This document shows, piece after piece, positions 9,052 to 16,644 of a stretch of DNA of 35,616 nucleotides (the stretch's first letter is position 1; the number at the start of each line of letters is the position of its first letter). Source of the stretch: Lachnospiraceae bacterium (GTDB lineage: Bacteria; Bacillota; Clostridia; Lachnospirales; Lachnospiraceae). Under the pieces are notes generated by a model. It searched no databases and had not been told where the DNA came from. It worked only from the letters and a program-made list of their open reading frames with translations. The position numbers and the translations under genes are program-made. The DNA lies in NCBI GenBank assembly GCA_017387565.1, contig JAFOEY010000021.1, positions 1 to 35,616 on the forward strand. Reading direction: 5' to 3'.

Positions 9052-9543
9052 ATGAAAACTGGAAAAATTCATATTTATACAGGCGACGGCCATGGCAAGA
9101 CACCGGCAGCACTTGGAGAAGCTCTCTATGCGGCATCAGCCGGGAAACAGGTCGTTGTGATTCAGTTTATGAAGGGCAAAGGCATTTTTGAAAACGATTT
9201 TGTCAAGAGACTGGAACCCGAAATAAAGTTTTTCTGTTTTGAAAAAGCGGAAAGCGAATATGTTGATCTGAATGATGAGCAGCAGGCAGAAGAAAATATT
9301 AACATTCGTAATGGTTTTAATTTTGCTAAAAAAGTCCTGTCAACGAACGGATGTGATTTACTGATTTTGGATGAAATTCTCGGTGTTTTGGATGTTGGAG
9401 TCATCACCGTGGATGATTTAAAAAGTCTTTTGGATGCCAAGGAAGAGGATACGACAATTATTATGACCGGCATTCAGTTAAAGGATGAGGTAGTATCTTT
9501 GGTGGATGAAATTTCCAAAATCGAATCTATGCCTATTGCATAA
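9052..9543 (+). CDS. CobA/BtuR-like cob(I)yrinic acid a,c-diamide adenosyltransferase family ATPase
   Basis: A 163-residue P-loop protein. Residues 5-20 (KIHIYTGDGHGKTPAA) match the ATR-type nucleotide loop of CobA/BtuR, though the usual GxGKGKTTxA reads GDGHGKTPA here. VVIQFMKGKG, the acidic strand LLILDEILGVLDVGVI and the TTIIMTGIQLKDEVVSLVDEIS segment follow in the family order. It is shorter than typical CobA (about 175-200). The canonical enzyme adenosylates corrinoids. No cobalamin gene is nearby, so the real substrate is uncertain. It has its own promoter (8986-9014), and the dapA riboswitch begins about 64 bases downstream. Confidence 0.8.
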   Translation: MKTGKIHIYTGDGHGKTPAALGEALYAASAGKQVVVIQFMKGKGIFENDFVKRLEPEIKFFCFEKAESEYVDLNDEQQAEENINIRNGFNFAKKVLSTNGCDLLILDEILGVLDVGVITVDDLKSLLDAKEEDTTIIMTGIQLKDEVVSLVDEISKIESMPIA

Positions 9544-9606
9544 ATGAAAAAAGAGTGATATGCTTTTTATGATGTAACGAATACTGTACATCAGACATAT
9601 ATTAAG

Positions 9607-9769
9607 AGATAGAGGTTGCGTTTTTTATCAGTATTCATTCGGATGCTCAGGAGCAGTCGAAGGATGATGAAAGGAAAAGACGCCGAAAGGAAGTATTTCC
9701 TGACAATATTTCCTTGGGCATGCAGTTAAGAACTGTATGACTGTCATCGGTTTCGATGGGGGGCTATCA
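9607..9769 (+). ncRNA. Lysine riboswitch (L-box) controlling dapA
   Basis: The leader of dapA carries the hallmarks of the lysine aptamer in order: P1 5' strand GATAG (9608-9612), AGAGGTTGCG, ATCAGTA, a GATGAAAGGAAAAGACGCCGAA junction segment, CTTGGGC, a hairpin arm with CAGTTAAGAACTG, ACTGTC, and the closing GGGGGGCTATC (ends 9768), whose CTATC pairs with GATAG. The known family switches off transcription when lysine binds. An intrinsic terminator (9787-9813) follows at the expected distance, and the downstream gene is the first committed enzyme of the lysine/diaminopimelate pathway. Confidence 0.92.
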
Positions 9770-9786
9770 TAAGGTTAGAAAGATAT

Positions 9787-9813
9787 GCCGTTTCCCTGTG
9801 GAAACGGCTTTTT
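9787..9813 (+). terminator. Riboswitch expression-platform terminator
   Basis: GCCGTTTCC (9787-9795) and GGAAACGGC (9800-9808) pair perfectly around CTGT and are followed by five T. It lies between the lysine aptamer and dapA, as expected for transcription attenuation. Confidence 0.9.
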
Positions 9814-9901
9814 CGATATTTGACCCGGCAAAATTTCTTTTTATATGGAATAAGCATGAGCCGTCATGCAGCTACATATGATGATTTAGGAGGAAAAAAA
9901 G

Positions 9902-10789
9902 ATGGCTATTTTTACTGGCGCTGGTGTTGCGATTGTCACACCTTTTCATGAGGACGGAAGCGTAAACTACGAGGCTTTCGAAAAACAGATTGAGTTACAG
10001 ATTGCAGGAGGAACCGATGCGATTATCGTTTGCGGTACAACCGGTGAATCTTCCACATTGACACATGAGGAGCATTTGGAAGTCATTCGTTTCTGTATCG
10101 AAAAAGTAAATAAACGAATTCCTGTTGTGGCAGGTACGGGTTCGAATTGCACACAGACAGCAATTTATCTTTCGCAGGAAGCAGAAAAAGCCGGTGCGGA
10201 CGGATTATTGTTAGTTACACCTTACTACAACAAATGTACACAAAAAGGTTTGTATGAACACTTTAAAATGGTTGCCGAGAGTGTAAATATTCCGATTATT
10301 CTTTATAATATTCCCGGAAGAACCGGTGGCGTATTGATACAGCCCGAAACTGTGGTGTCTCTTTGCCGTGACGTGAAAAATATTGTCGGTGTCAAAGATG
10401 CAACCGGTAATATTTCAGGAGTTGCAAAAGTATTGCATTTAGCAAACGGTGACGTGGACCTTTATTCCGGAAACGATGACCAGATTGTTCCCATCCTTTC
10501 ATTGGGAGGCAAGGGTGTTATCTCCGTTCTTTCCAATGTGGCACCAAAACAGACACATGATATCTGTCAGTTGTACTTTGACGGAAAAGTAAAAGAAAGT
10601 GCACAGTTACAGTTAAAAGCACTTCCGGTTATTGACGGACTGTTTTGTGAAGTAAATCCCATTCCTGTGAAAAAAGCCATGAACCTGATGGGACTGAATG
10701 CCGGTCCTCTTCGTCGTCCACTGACCGAAATGGAAGATGAACATGCAGAAAAACTGGCAGCAGCCATGAAAGAATTTGGTATTTTATAA
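9902..10789 (+). CDS. dapA: 4-hydroxy-tetrahydrodipicolinate synthase
   Basis: The 295-residue TIM-barrel enzyme condenses pyruvate with aspartate semialdehyde. The Schiff-base lysine is Lys165 in VGVKDATG. The proton-relay residues are Thr46 in CGTTGES, Tyr109 in VTPYYN and Tyr135 in LYNIPGRTG, whose arginine binds the substrate carboxylate. Length is canonical. The ATG at 9902 follows TAGGAGGAAAAAAAG. The gene is under the lysine riboswitch in its leader. dapB lies about 580 bases downstream on the same strand, but a hairpin and repeats between them suggest separate transcription. Confidence 0.98.
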   Translation: MAIFTGAGVAIVTPFHEDGSVNYEAFEKQIELQIAGGTDAIIVCGTTGESSTLTHEEHLEVIRFCIEKVNKRIPVVAGTGSNCTQTAIYLSQEAEKAGADGLLLVTPYYNKCTQKGLYEHFKMVAESVNIPIILYNIPGRTGGVLIQPETVVSLCRDVKNIVGVKDATGNISGVAKVLHLANGDVDLYSGNDDQIVPILSLGGKGVISVLSNVAPKQTHDICQLYFDGKVKESAQLQLKALPVIDGLFCEVNPIPVKKAMNLMGLNAGPLRRPLTEMEDEHAEKLAAAMKEFGIL

Positions 10790-10894
10790 ATGAAATGATA
10801 TCAGGGATCGTGAGAATGCAAAGCACGAAACGATAGATATCAAGAAAGATGTCTAAAGATCGAAATAACGAGATGATATGTAAATTATTAATAG

Positions 10895-10924
10895 GCCGTC
10901 AGAATTATATTCTGGCGGCTTATT
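10895..10924 (+). terminator. Hairpin after dapA
   Basis: GCCGTCAGAAT (10895-10905) pairs with ATTCTGGCGGC (10909-10919) with one G-U pair and a 3-base loop. Only TTATT follows, so termination strength is uncertain. Confidence 0.6.
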
Positions 10925-11207
10925 GGCAAATTATGAAATGTATGATATAATATTTATGTAAACTTCTCGCCGTGATATTATAAAATGAATTATGTAAACC
11001 CTTTGCTCCGTAAAATGATGTAAACAATTCTGAAAGAGTATATTTTGGGAAGGAATAGAAGAAAACTGTTTGTGCAATTTTGAATTGAAATAGCATTAAT
11101 TATGTAAACTCCCAAACGGATAAACCGCTAAACGGCTATGTAAAGGATATATACAGAGATAAAAAGCAATCAATGATGATTACATAATGGAATTAGAATG
11201 AAATGAT
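10925..11207. other. Spacer with recurring TATGTAAAC words
   Basis: No gene is supported in this part of the 583-base dapA-dapB gap. The word TATGTAAAC, or a one-base variant, occurs at 10955, 10991, 11017, 11101 and 11137, twice preceded by TAAAATGA. They are all in the same orientation but not evenly spaced. They could be remains of a repeat or binding sites. Confidence 0.45.
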
Positions 11208-11322
11208 GAGAAAGTAGCCCGATTAGGGCGGATTTCGATTGTTTACGGATTGCGAGAGCACAAAGTGCGTAGCAATCCGTTGGTATCATGGGGTCAAAAT
11301 ACCTTTTGCCCCCGACATCATA
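11208..11322 (+). repeat. Dispersed palindromic repeat, copy 2
   Basis: This full copy starts with GAGAAAGTAGCCCGATTAGG, continues through the hairpin core (GGATTGC/GCAATCC arms at about 11256-11279), then GTTGGTATCAT and a second arm pair GGGGTCAAAA...TTTTGCCCC, ending in CATCATA. It matches positions 1-82 in inverted orientation and its core matches 16987-17038. It is non-coding and sits just upstream of the dapB start region. Confidence 0.85.
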
Positions 11323-11350
11323 GTATAAAATAATCATAGTATAAAATAAT
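11319..11350 (+). repeat. Tandem 16-bp duplication upstream of dapB
   Basis: CATAGTATAAAATAAT occurs twice back to back (11319-11334, 11335-11350), starting at the very end of the dispersed repeat. Each unit contains a -10-like TATAAA, so it may duplicate part of the dapB promoter. Confidence 0.75.
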
Positions 11351-11372
11351 ATAGAGACAGGAGATTAACAAA

Positions 11373-12131
11373 ATGACAAGAATAATTATGCATGGCTGCA
11401 ATGGTGCCATGGGACAAATGATTGCCGGATTAGTTGCTGCAGATGAAGATGCAGAAATTGTTGCAGGTGTTGATATCAATACAGAGCAGAAAAATGATTT
11501 TCCGGTTTTTGCATCTATTGATGAATGTACGGTAGAAGCAGATGCTGTAATCGATTTTTCACATATCAGCTGCGTGGAAAACTTATTAAACTGGTGTGAA
11601 GAAAAGCAGATGCCTGTTGTTTTATGTACAACCGGTATGACGGATGAAATGTTAAAAAAAGTCGAGGAAGTTTCTAAAAAGACTGCAGTTTTAAAATCTG
11701 CAAACATGTCGCTTGGAATCAATATGCTTTTAAAAATATTAAAAGAAGCAACTTCCGTTTTGGCTCCGGCGGGCTTTGATATTGAAATCGTGGAAAAACA
11801 TCACCGCAGAAAACTGGATGCTCCGAGTGGAACTGCGTTAGCTTTGGCTGATTCCATCAATGAAGAATTAAACAATGAATATGAGTATGTCTTTGACAGA
11901 AGTCAGAGAAGAGAGCAGAGACCCAAAAAAGAAATCGGAATATCTGCAGTCAGAGGTGGAACCATTGTTGGGGATCATGATATCATTTTTGCAGGAGAAG
12001 ATGAAGTGATTACATTTTCTCATACTGCTTATTCCAGAGCAGTATTTGGAAAAGGAGCCATCCAGGCTGCGAAATTCTTAAAAGGAAAACAGCCCGGCTT
12101 ATACAACATGAGTCATGTTATTGATCAGTAG
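11373..12131 (+). CDS. dapB: 4-hydroxy-tetrahydrodipicolinate reductase
   Basis: The 252-residue product has the N-terminal dinucleotide-binding loop MHGCNGAMGQM (residues 6-16) and the family's catalytic signature EIVEKHHRRKLDAPSGTA (about 136-153), in which the second His and the Lys act in hydride transfer and substrate binding. It reduces the DapA product with NAD(P)H in diaminopimelate and lysine synthesis. The ATG at 11373 follows ACAGGAGATT. It is preceded by a dispersed repeat and a duplicated TATAAA-containing unit rather than being tightly coupled to dapA. No riboswitch is visible in its own leader. Confidence 0.97.
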   Translation: MTRIIMHGCNGAMGQMIAGLVAADEDAEIVAGVDINTEQKNDFPVFASIDECTVEADAVIDFSHISCVENLLNWCEEKQMPVVLCTTGMTDEMLKKVEEVSKKTAVLKSANMSLGINMLLKILKEATSVLAPAGFDIEIVEKHHRRKLDAPSGTALALADSINEELNNEYEYVFDRSQRREQRPKKEIGISAVRGGTIVGDHDIIFAGEDEVITFSHTAYSRAVFGKGAIQAAKFLKGKQPGLYNMSHVIDQ

Positions 12132-12175
12132 AAGCGGTATTTAATCAAATATTGATGTCGTTTTTGGTGGTGGAC

Positions 12176-12402
12176 GTTGAATGGTACAATTATTCTTACC
12201 TGTTTAGGTTTCGATGCATAAGTTCAACTAAATTTTTCGTGGTTTAGCTATGTTAAGCGGACGCACCGGTGCACCCGGACATCCATGTCCGACGTGCACC
12301 TTTCGCAGCATCCATGCTGCGAATTGCTGTGGCTGAACGAAAAATTAAGTTGAACTAATGCATCTTCACAATAAACAGGAAAGAATAATTGTACCATCCA
12401 AC
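12176..12402. repeat. Long fold-back (inverted-repeat) element 1
   Basis: The left arm 12176-12240 and the right arm 12337-12402 are near-perfect reverse complements over about 65 bases; both ends carry GTTG-ATGGTACAATTATTCT. The 96-base centre contains perfect GC-rich palindromes: CGGACATCCATGTCCG (12276-12291), enclosed by GTGCAC copies, and CGCAGCATCCATGCTGCG (12304-12321). No protein frame is supported. The layout fits a fold-back MITE or a highly structured RNA between dapB and fbp. Confidence 0.88.
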
Positions 12403-12586
12403 TGTGTAATGAAAAGCGATGTAATTCATTACTGATTTAAATTTCCGAAGGAGAAGACCTTAGTGAGAGATGAAGATTTACAGATTGTCTTACACCATTA
12501 TAATGGCTTTTAGGTAAGCACTACGACACTACACATGTGGTCGTTGGTCATTGGTCATTTGAAAATTTAGAAAGCTGATTCACTAA
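12403..12586. other. Spacer between two fold-back elements, hairpin-rich
   Basis: Small inverted pairs occur here: GTAATGAA...TTCATTAC (about 12406-12433) and CTTAC...GTAAG enclosing CCATTATAATGG (about 12490-12518). No gene is seen. Confidence 0.45.
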
Positions 12587-12816
12587 GTTGTGGCAGTTCT
12601 ATCTGTTTGCAGAATATTTAGTGGAAGTTGATTAGTTTATCTTAATAATCCGATCGAGTATCAGCACTTCGCGACATGGATGTCGCGAAAGACGCATTTA
12701 AGGCAGGATGCCGCATATGCGTCGTGTGCGTAAATTTGTTCAAATAATAAATTCGGATTATTTAGATAAACTTATCAACGTACACATATTCTGCAAACAG
12801 ATAGAACTGCCACAAC
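12587..12816. repeat. Long fold-back (inverted-repeat) element 2
   Basis: The left arm 12587-12655 pairs with the right arm 12751-12816; the outer 31 bases (GTTGTGGCAGTTCTATCTGT onward) match exactly and the rest with few mismatches. The centre has the perfect hairpin TTCGCGACA-TGGA-TGTCGCGAA (12668-12689) and GACGCAT...ATGCGTC (12691-12722). Size, GTTG ends and hairpin centre resemble element 1, but the arms differ in sequence. The short frame at 12708-12908 runs through this repeat and is not accepted as a gene. Confidence 0.88.
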
Positions 12817-12867
12817 GACAGGAACCAACAGAAAAATTAAGGAAACTAACAAACAAAGGGGAAAACG

Positions 12868-14826
12868 ATGGACGAATTAGAATTGAAGTATATCAAAAGC
12901 CTTGCTAAGCAGTATCCGACAATCGCTGCGGCAAGTACCGAGATTGTAAATTTATCTTCCATAATGAATTTACCGAAAGGGACAGAGCATTTTTTGACAG
13001 ATATACATGGTGAATATGAGCAGTTTAATCATGTGTTAAAGAATGGTTCGGGATCTGTACGCCGCAAAATTGATGAGGAATTCGGAAACACTTTGAGTAA
13101 TAAGGACAAAAAAAGTCTGGCTACTTTAATTTATTATCCCAATGAAAAACTGGATATTGTGATGAAGGAAGAGGAAAATCTTGAGGACTGGTACAAGATT
13201 ACGTTGTATCGTTTGGTGCAGATTACCAAAAGGGTGTCTTCCAAGTATACCAGATCCAAAGTCAGAAAGGCTCTTCCCAAAGATTTTGCCTATGTCATAG
13301 AGGAATTGATTACCGAAAAAGCAGAAGTGCAGGATAAAGAGGCCTATTACAATGAAATTGTCCATACGATTATTCGGATTGGACGTGCTCCGGAATTTAT
13401 CGTGGCATTGTGTGAACTGGTTCAGAGACTGGTTATTGATCATTTGCATATTGTTGGAGATATTTATGACAGAGGTCCGGGACCACATATCATCATGCGG
13501 ACATTGCGCTATTATCATTCGGTAGATGTGCAGTGGGGAAATCATGATGTGGTATGGATGGGAGCCGCCAGCGGTCAGCTTGCCTGTATTGCTACGGTTA
13601 TCCGAATGGCTGCCAGATATGGTAATCTGGATTCGTTAGAAGAAGGGTACGGCATTAATCTGATTCCTTTGGCAACGTTTGCCATGGAAAAATATAAGGA
13701 TGTCAACTGTGATGTCTTTAATATTAAGTATAATACCAACTATAATACCAAAGATCTGACTTTGGATATGAAGATGCACAAAGCGATATCTATTATCCAG
13801 TTCAAACTCGAAGGTCAGATTATCAAACGTCGTCCCGAGTTTGAGATGGAAGACAGACTTTTACTGGATAAAATTGATTATGAAAAAAAGATGGTGCGTA
13901 TTGATGGTGTGGATTATCCTATGAAAGATACGGATTTTCCGACGGTAGATCCAAATGATCCATATCGGCTATCACCTGAAGAAGAAGAGGTAATGGAACG
14001 TCTGCGCCAGGCGTTCAGACGGTGTGATAAACTGCAAAAAGATATCCGCTTTTTATTTTCCAAAGGAAGCATGTACAAAATTTATAATTCCAACCTGCTT
14101 TTCCATGGATGTGTTCCCATGGATGAAGATGGTAACTTTTTGAAAGTCAATTTGTTTGGAAAAGAATATGCGGGAAAAGCCTTATATGATGCGCTGGACA
14201 ATTACGCAAGAAAAGGTTATTACGGAACCAGGGATTCCGATGAAAAACGAAAAGGGCAGGATATAATCTGGTATATCTGGGCAGGACCGAAATCGCCTGT
14301 TTTTGGAAAAGACAAAATGGCCACCTTTGAACGCTATTTTCTGGATGATAAAGAGACACATAAGGAAAAGAAAAATGCGTATTACAGGCTTTATGACCGG
14401 GAAGATATTTTAAATAAAATTTTAGTGGAATTTGGTTTGTCAACAGAAAAGTCACACATTATCAACGGGCATGTTCCGGTAGAGCAGAAAAATGGTGAAT
14501 CACCGGTAAAATGTGGCGGAAAGTTATTAGTAATTGATGGTGGATTTAGTAAAGCATATCAGAGCAAGACCGGAATTGCAGGTTATACACTGGTTGCGAA
14601 TTCTTACGGTATGCGTTTAGTATCCCATGAACCTTTTGAATCAGCAGAAGCAGCAATCAAAAATGAGTCGGACATTTTCTCTGATTCCATTATTGTTGAG
14701 ACAACTCCGGTAAGACAGCGTGTAGCGGATACCGATATCGGAAATGAATTAAAAGTACAGATCCATCAGCTGGAAGAATTACTGGAAGCTTATCGGGAAG
14801 GTGTTATTGTGGAGAAAGATGTGTAA
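12868..14826 (+). CDS. fbp: Class III fructose-1,6-bisphosphatase
   Basis: The 652-residue length and sequence match the Firmicutes-type (class III, FBPase_2) enzyme. Metallophosphatase-like motifs are visible: LTDIHGEYEQF (about 43-53), HIVGDIYDRGPGPHI (about 194-208) and QWGNHDVVWMGA (about 223-234). The enzyme removes the C1 phosphate from fructose 1,6-bisphosphate in gluconeogenesis. The ATG at 12868 follows AAAGGGGAAAACG. Two long fold-back elements lie directly upstream, with the nearer arm ending 52 bases before the start, so they fall within its likely leader or promoter area. A strong hairpin follows at 14907-14946. Confidence 0.97.
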   Translation: MDELELKYIKSLAKQYPTIAAASTEIVNLSSIMNLPKGTEHFLTDIHGEYEQFNHVLKNGSGSVRRKIDEEFGNTLSNKDKKSLATLIYYPNEKLDIVMKEEENLEDWYKITLYRLVQITKRVSSKYTRSKVRKALPKDFAYVIEELITEKAEVQDKEAYYNEIVHTIIRIGRAPEFIVALCELVQRLVIDHLHIVGDIYDRGPGPHIIMRTLRYYHSVDVQWGNHDVVWMGAASGQLACIATVIRMAARYGNLDSLEEGYGINLIPLATFAMEKYKDVNCDVFNIKYNTNYNTKDLTLDMKMHKAISIIQFKLEGQIIKRRPEFEMEDRLLLDKIDYEKKMVRIDGVDYPMKDTDFPTVDPNDPYRLSPEEEEVMERLRQAFRRCDKLQKDIRFLFSKGSMYKIYNSNLLFHGCVPMDEDGNFLKVNLFGKEYAGKALYDALDNYARKGYYGTRDSDEKRKGQDIIWYIWAGPKSPVFGKDKMATFERYFLDDKETHKEKKNAYYRLYDREDILNKILVEFGLSTEKSHIINGHVPVEQKNGESPVKCGGKLLVIDGGFSKAYQSKTGIAGYTLVANSYGMRLVSHEPFESAEAAIKNESDIFSDSIIVETTPVRQRVADTDIGNELKVQIHQLEELLEAYREGVIVEKDV

Positions 14827-14906
14827 TGGATTGATATAAGGATATCGATAATCTGCTGGTATTAGATAATATCAGATAAAATTGATGAATGAAAGCACAT
14901 AAAATA

Positions 14907-14946
14907 AAGAAAATACTCATATTCCATGGAATTTGAGTATTTTCTT
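14907..14946 (+). terminator. Terminator after fbp
   Basis: AAGAAAATACTCA (14907-14919) pairs with TGAGTATTTTCTT (14934-14946), and the inner ATTCC/GGAAT extends the stem. The symmetrical A and T tracts make it usable from both strands. Confidence 0.8.
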
Positions 14947-15084
14947 ATATGCGTAGAAAACATTAGGTTTTTTGCTGAATTAAATCGACAAAATTAAGAA
15001 GTCATGTTATAATACTTCTACATTTTGTTAAAAAAATATCGATTTTAATCTTGTTTTCTGATAGACCGAAAACGATACAAATGA

Positions 15085-15522
15085 TTAAGGATTGGTATCA
15101 TCTACCGTGTTCGGTTGTTGGTTTGTGCCGTTTGTGTTATCTACATTATCTGTCATGTTGTTATTCACATTATCGGATGCAGAATTAACACCATTGGTTA
15201 CATCGTCTGTTACATCTTTTACAGCATTTCCGGTATCGTTGATAATATCTCCGGCAGCATTTCCGACATCATCAACCGCATTTGTTACACCATCTACAAC
15301 ATCATTGGTGCCATCATTAACGCCATTATTTACATCATTATTCGTGTCATTGGTAACATTGTTATTGTTATTATCAGGTTGTGTTTCATCTGCGTTATTT
15401 TCCTGTCCGTTTGCAAAATCGGTGTTTCCATTTTTATTGGATGACTGGTTATTACCGCAGCCGGTAAAGCACAAAATCATTGTCGATAACAATACAACAA
15501 ATAGTAATTTTGATTTTTTCAT
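15085..15522 (-). CDS. Asn/Asp-rich low-complexity lipoprotein
   Basis: A 145-residue protein with an N-terminal lipoprotein signal (MKKSKLLFVVLLSTMILCFTGCG; lipobox FTGC, Cys22). The mature part is almost entirely N, D, V, T, G and A in a loose repeat (DVTNAVDDVGNAAGDIINDT and similar), with hydrophobic V, I or A every three to four residues that could form an amphipathic helix. The start ATG has a GAAAGGAG ribosome binding site on the minus strand. No enzymatic domain is visible. It is probably membrane-anchored and surface-exposed; its function is unknown. It is divergent from hisA. Confidence 0.8.
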   Translation of the reverse strand: MKKSKLLFVVLLSTMILCFTGCGNNQSSNKNGNTDFANGQENNADETQPDNNNNNVTNDTNNDVNNGVNDGTNDVVDGVTNAVDDVGNAAGDIINDTGNAVKDVTDDVTNGVNSASDNVNNNMTDNVDNTNGTNQQPNTVDDTNP

Positions 15523-15667
15523 AATAGTAAACTCCTTTCAAAGTGTTAATTATGAAATTACTATTTGCATTTTAAAATTTTTTATTCAATAAATTTTAAA
15601 ACAGAAATTATTAATATCTAAAGTATAATAACTCTAAAAGTATGGATTTATAAAAGGAGGAATCACC

Positions 15668-16438
15668 ATGCAGTTCAGACCATGTATTGATATTCACAAT
15701 GGAAAAGTAAAGCAGATTGTAGGAAGCAGTCTCGGAGATTCTTTACAGGAAAATTATGTGTCCGAGAAAAATGCTACTTATTATGCATTGCTCTATAAAA
15801 AAAATCAGATAAAAGGTGGACATGTGATTTTATTAAATGCCCCGGATGATCCGTATTACGCGGTGACGAAGATGGAAGCCATGGATGCTTTGGCAGTATA
15901 TCCGGGAGGACTTCAAGTTGGTGGAGGAATCAGTGCAGATAATGCAGCTGAATTTATTCGGGCAGGAGCTTCGCATGTAATTGTAACATCCTATGTATTT
16001 AGAGATGGGAAAATTGATTATGACAATTTAAATCGATTGATTGATGCTGTTGGTAAAGATCATATTGTTTTAGATTTGAGTGCAAAAAGATATCCGGAAG
16101 GATATGTTATTATGACAGATCGCTGGCAGGTTAAAAGCGATATCGTAATTAATGTTGCACTTTTGGATGAATTGTCCATTTATTGTGATGAGTTTTTGGT
16201 TCATTCTGTGGATGTAGAAGGAAAGAATAGAGGAATTGAACAAAATCTGGTTAAAACACTTTCTGATTACTGTGGAAATCCGATTACTTATGCCGGAGGA
16301 ATTAGCTCCTATGAAGACATGAAGGTTTTACGTAAAATTGGTAATGGCCGAATCAATATGACAGTTGGAAGTGCACTGGATTTATTTGGAGGAAGACTGG
16401 AGTTAAAAAAAATTGTTGCAGAATATCATGCCCGATAA
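15668..16438 (+). CDS. hisA: Eukaryote-type HisA (ProFAR isomerase)
   Basis: The 256-residue beta/alpha barrel begins MQFRPCIDIHNGKVKQIVGS, the pattern of the eukaryotic/HIS6-like branch of phosphoribosylformimino-AICAR-phosphate isomerase rather than the usual bacterial VIPAIDLKDG form. Asp8 is the expected general base, and the second catalytic aspartate is in IVLDLSAKR. GGLQVGGGI and ITYAGGISSYEDM form the phosphate-binding loops. It catalyses the fourth step of histidine synthesis. The ATG follows AAAGGAGGAATCACC. No other his gene is in the window, so it is an isolated his gene here. A bidirectional terminator lies at 16514-16545. Confidence 0.92.
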   Translation: MQFRPCIDIHNGKVKQIVGSSLGDSLQENYVSEKNATYYALLYKKNQIKGGHVILLNAPDDPYYAVTKMEAMDALAVYPGGLQVGGGISADNAAEFIRAGASHVIVTSYVFRDGKIDYDNLNRLIDAVGKDHIVLDLSAKRYPEGYVIMTDRWQVKSDIVINVALLDELSIYCDEFLVHSVDVEGKNRGIEQNLVKTLSDYCGNPITYAGGISSYEDMKVLRKIGNGRINMTVGSALDLFGGRLELKKIVAEYHAR

Positions 16439-16513
16439 GCGATTTATTCCAATTCAAGAAAATCAATTTAAGAGAACCAATTTAAGATAACCAATTAAAG
16501 ATAATTGATATTA

Positions 16514-16545
16514 AAAAACCACTCCTGATGGAGTGGTTTTTCATT
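16514..16545. terminator. Bidirectional terminator between hisA and cspA
   Basis: AAAACCACTCC and GGAGTGGTTTT pair around TGAT (16515-16540). T follows on the plus strand, and the A run on the left gives a T run on the minus strand, so it can serve both hisA (+) and cspA (-). Confidence 0.88.
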
Positions 16546-16644
16546 AATCCGTTAAAACAATATTGCAAATTCAAATCAAATCTTTTGATAATTTATATTT
16601 AAAAAGGCACATTGAAAAACTGATTATTTGTTATAATTGAAGAA

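Noticed and set aside
12708-12908. 66-codon frame before fbp
   Set aside because: It runs through the right arm of fold-back element 2 into the fbp start in another frame and has no ribosome binding site.
15115-15444. Ile-rich plus-strand frame that looks like a membrane protein
   Set aside because: It is the antisense reading of the Asn/Asp codons of the lipoprotein gene; AAT/GAT repeats read as ATT/ATC on the other strand. No ribosome binding site.
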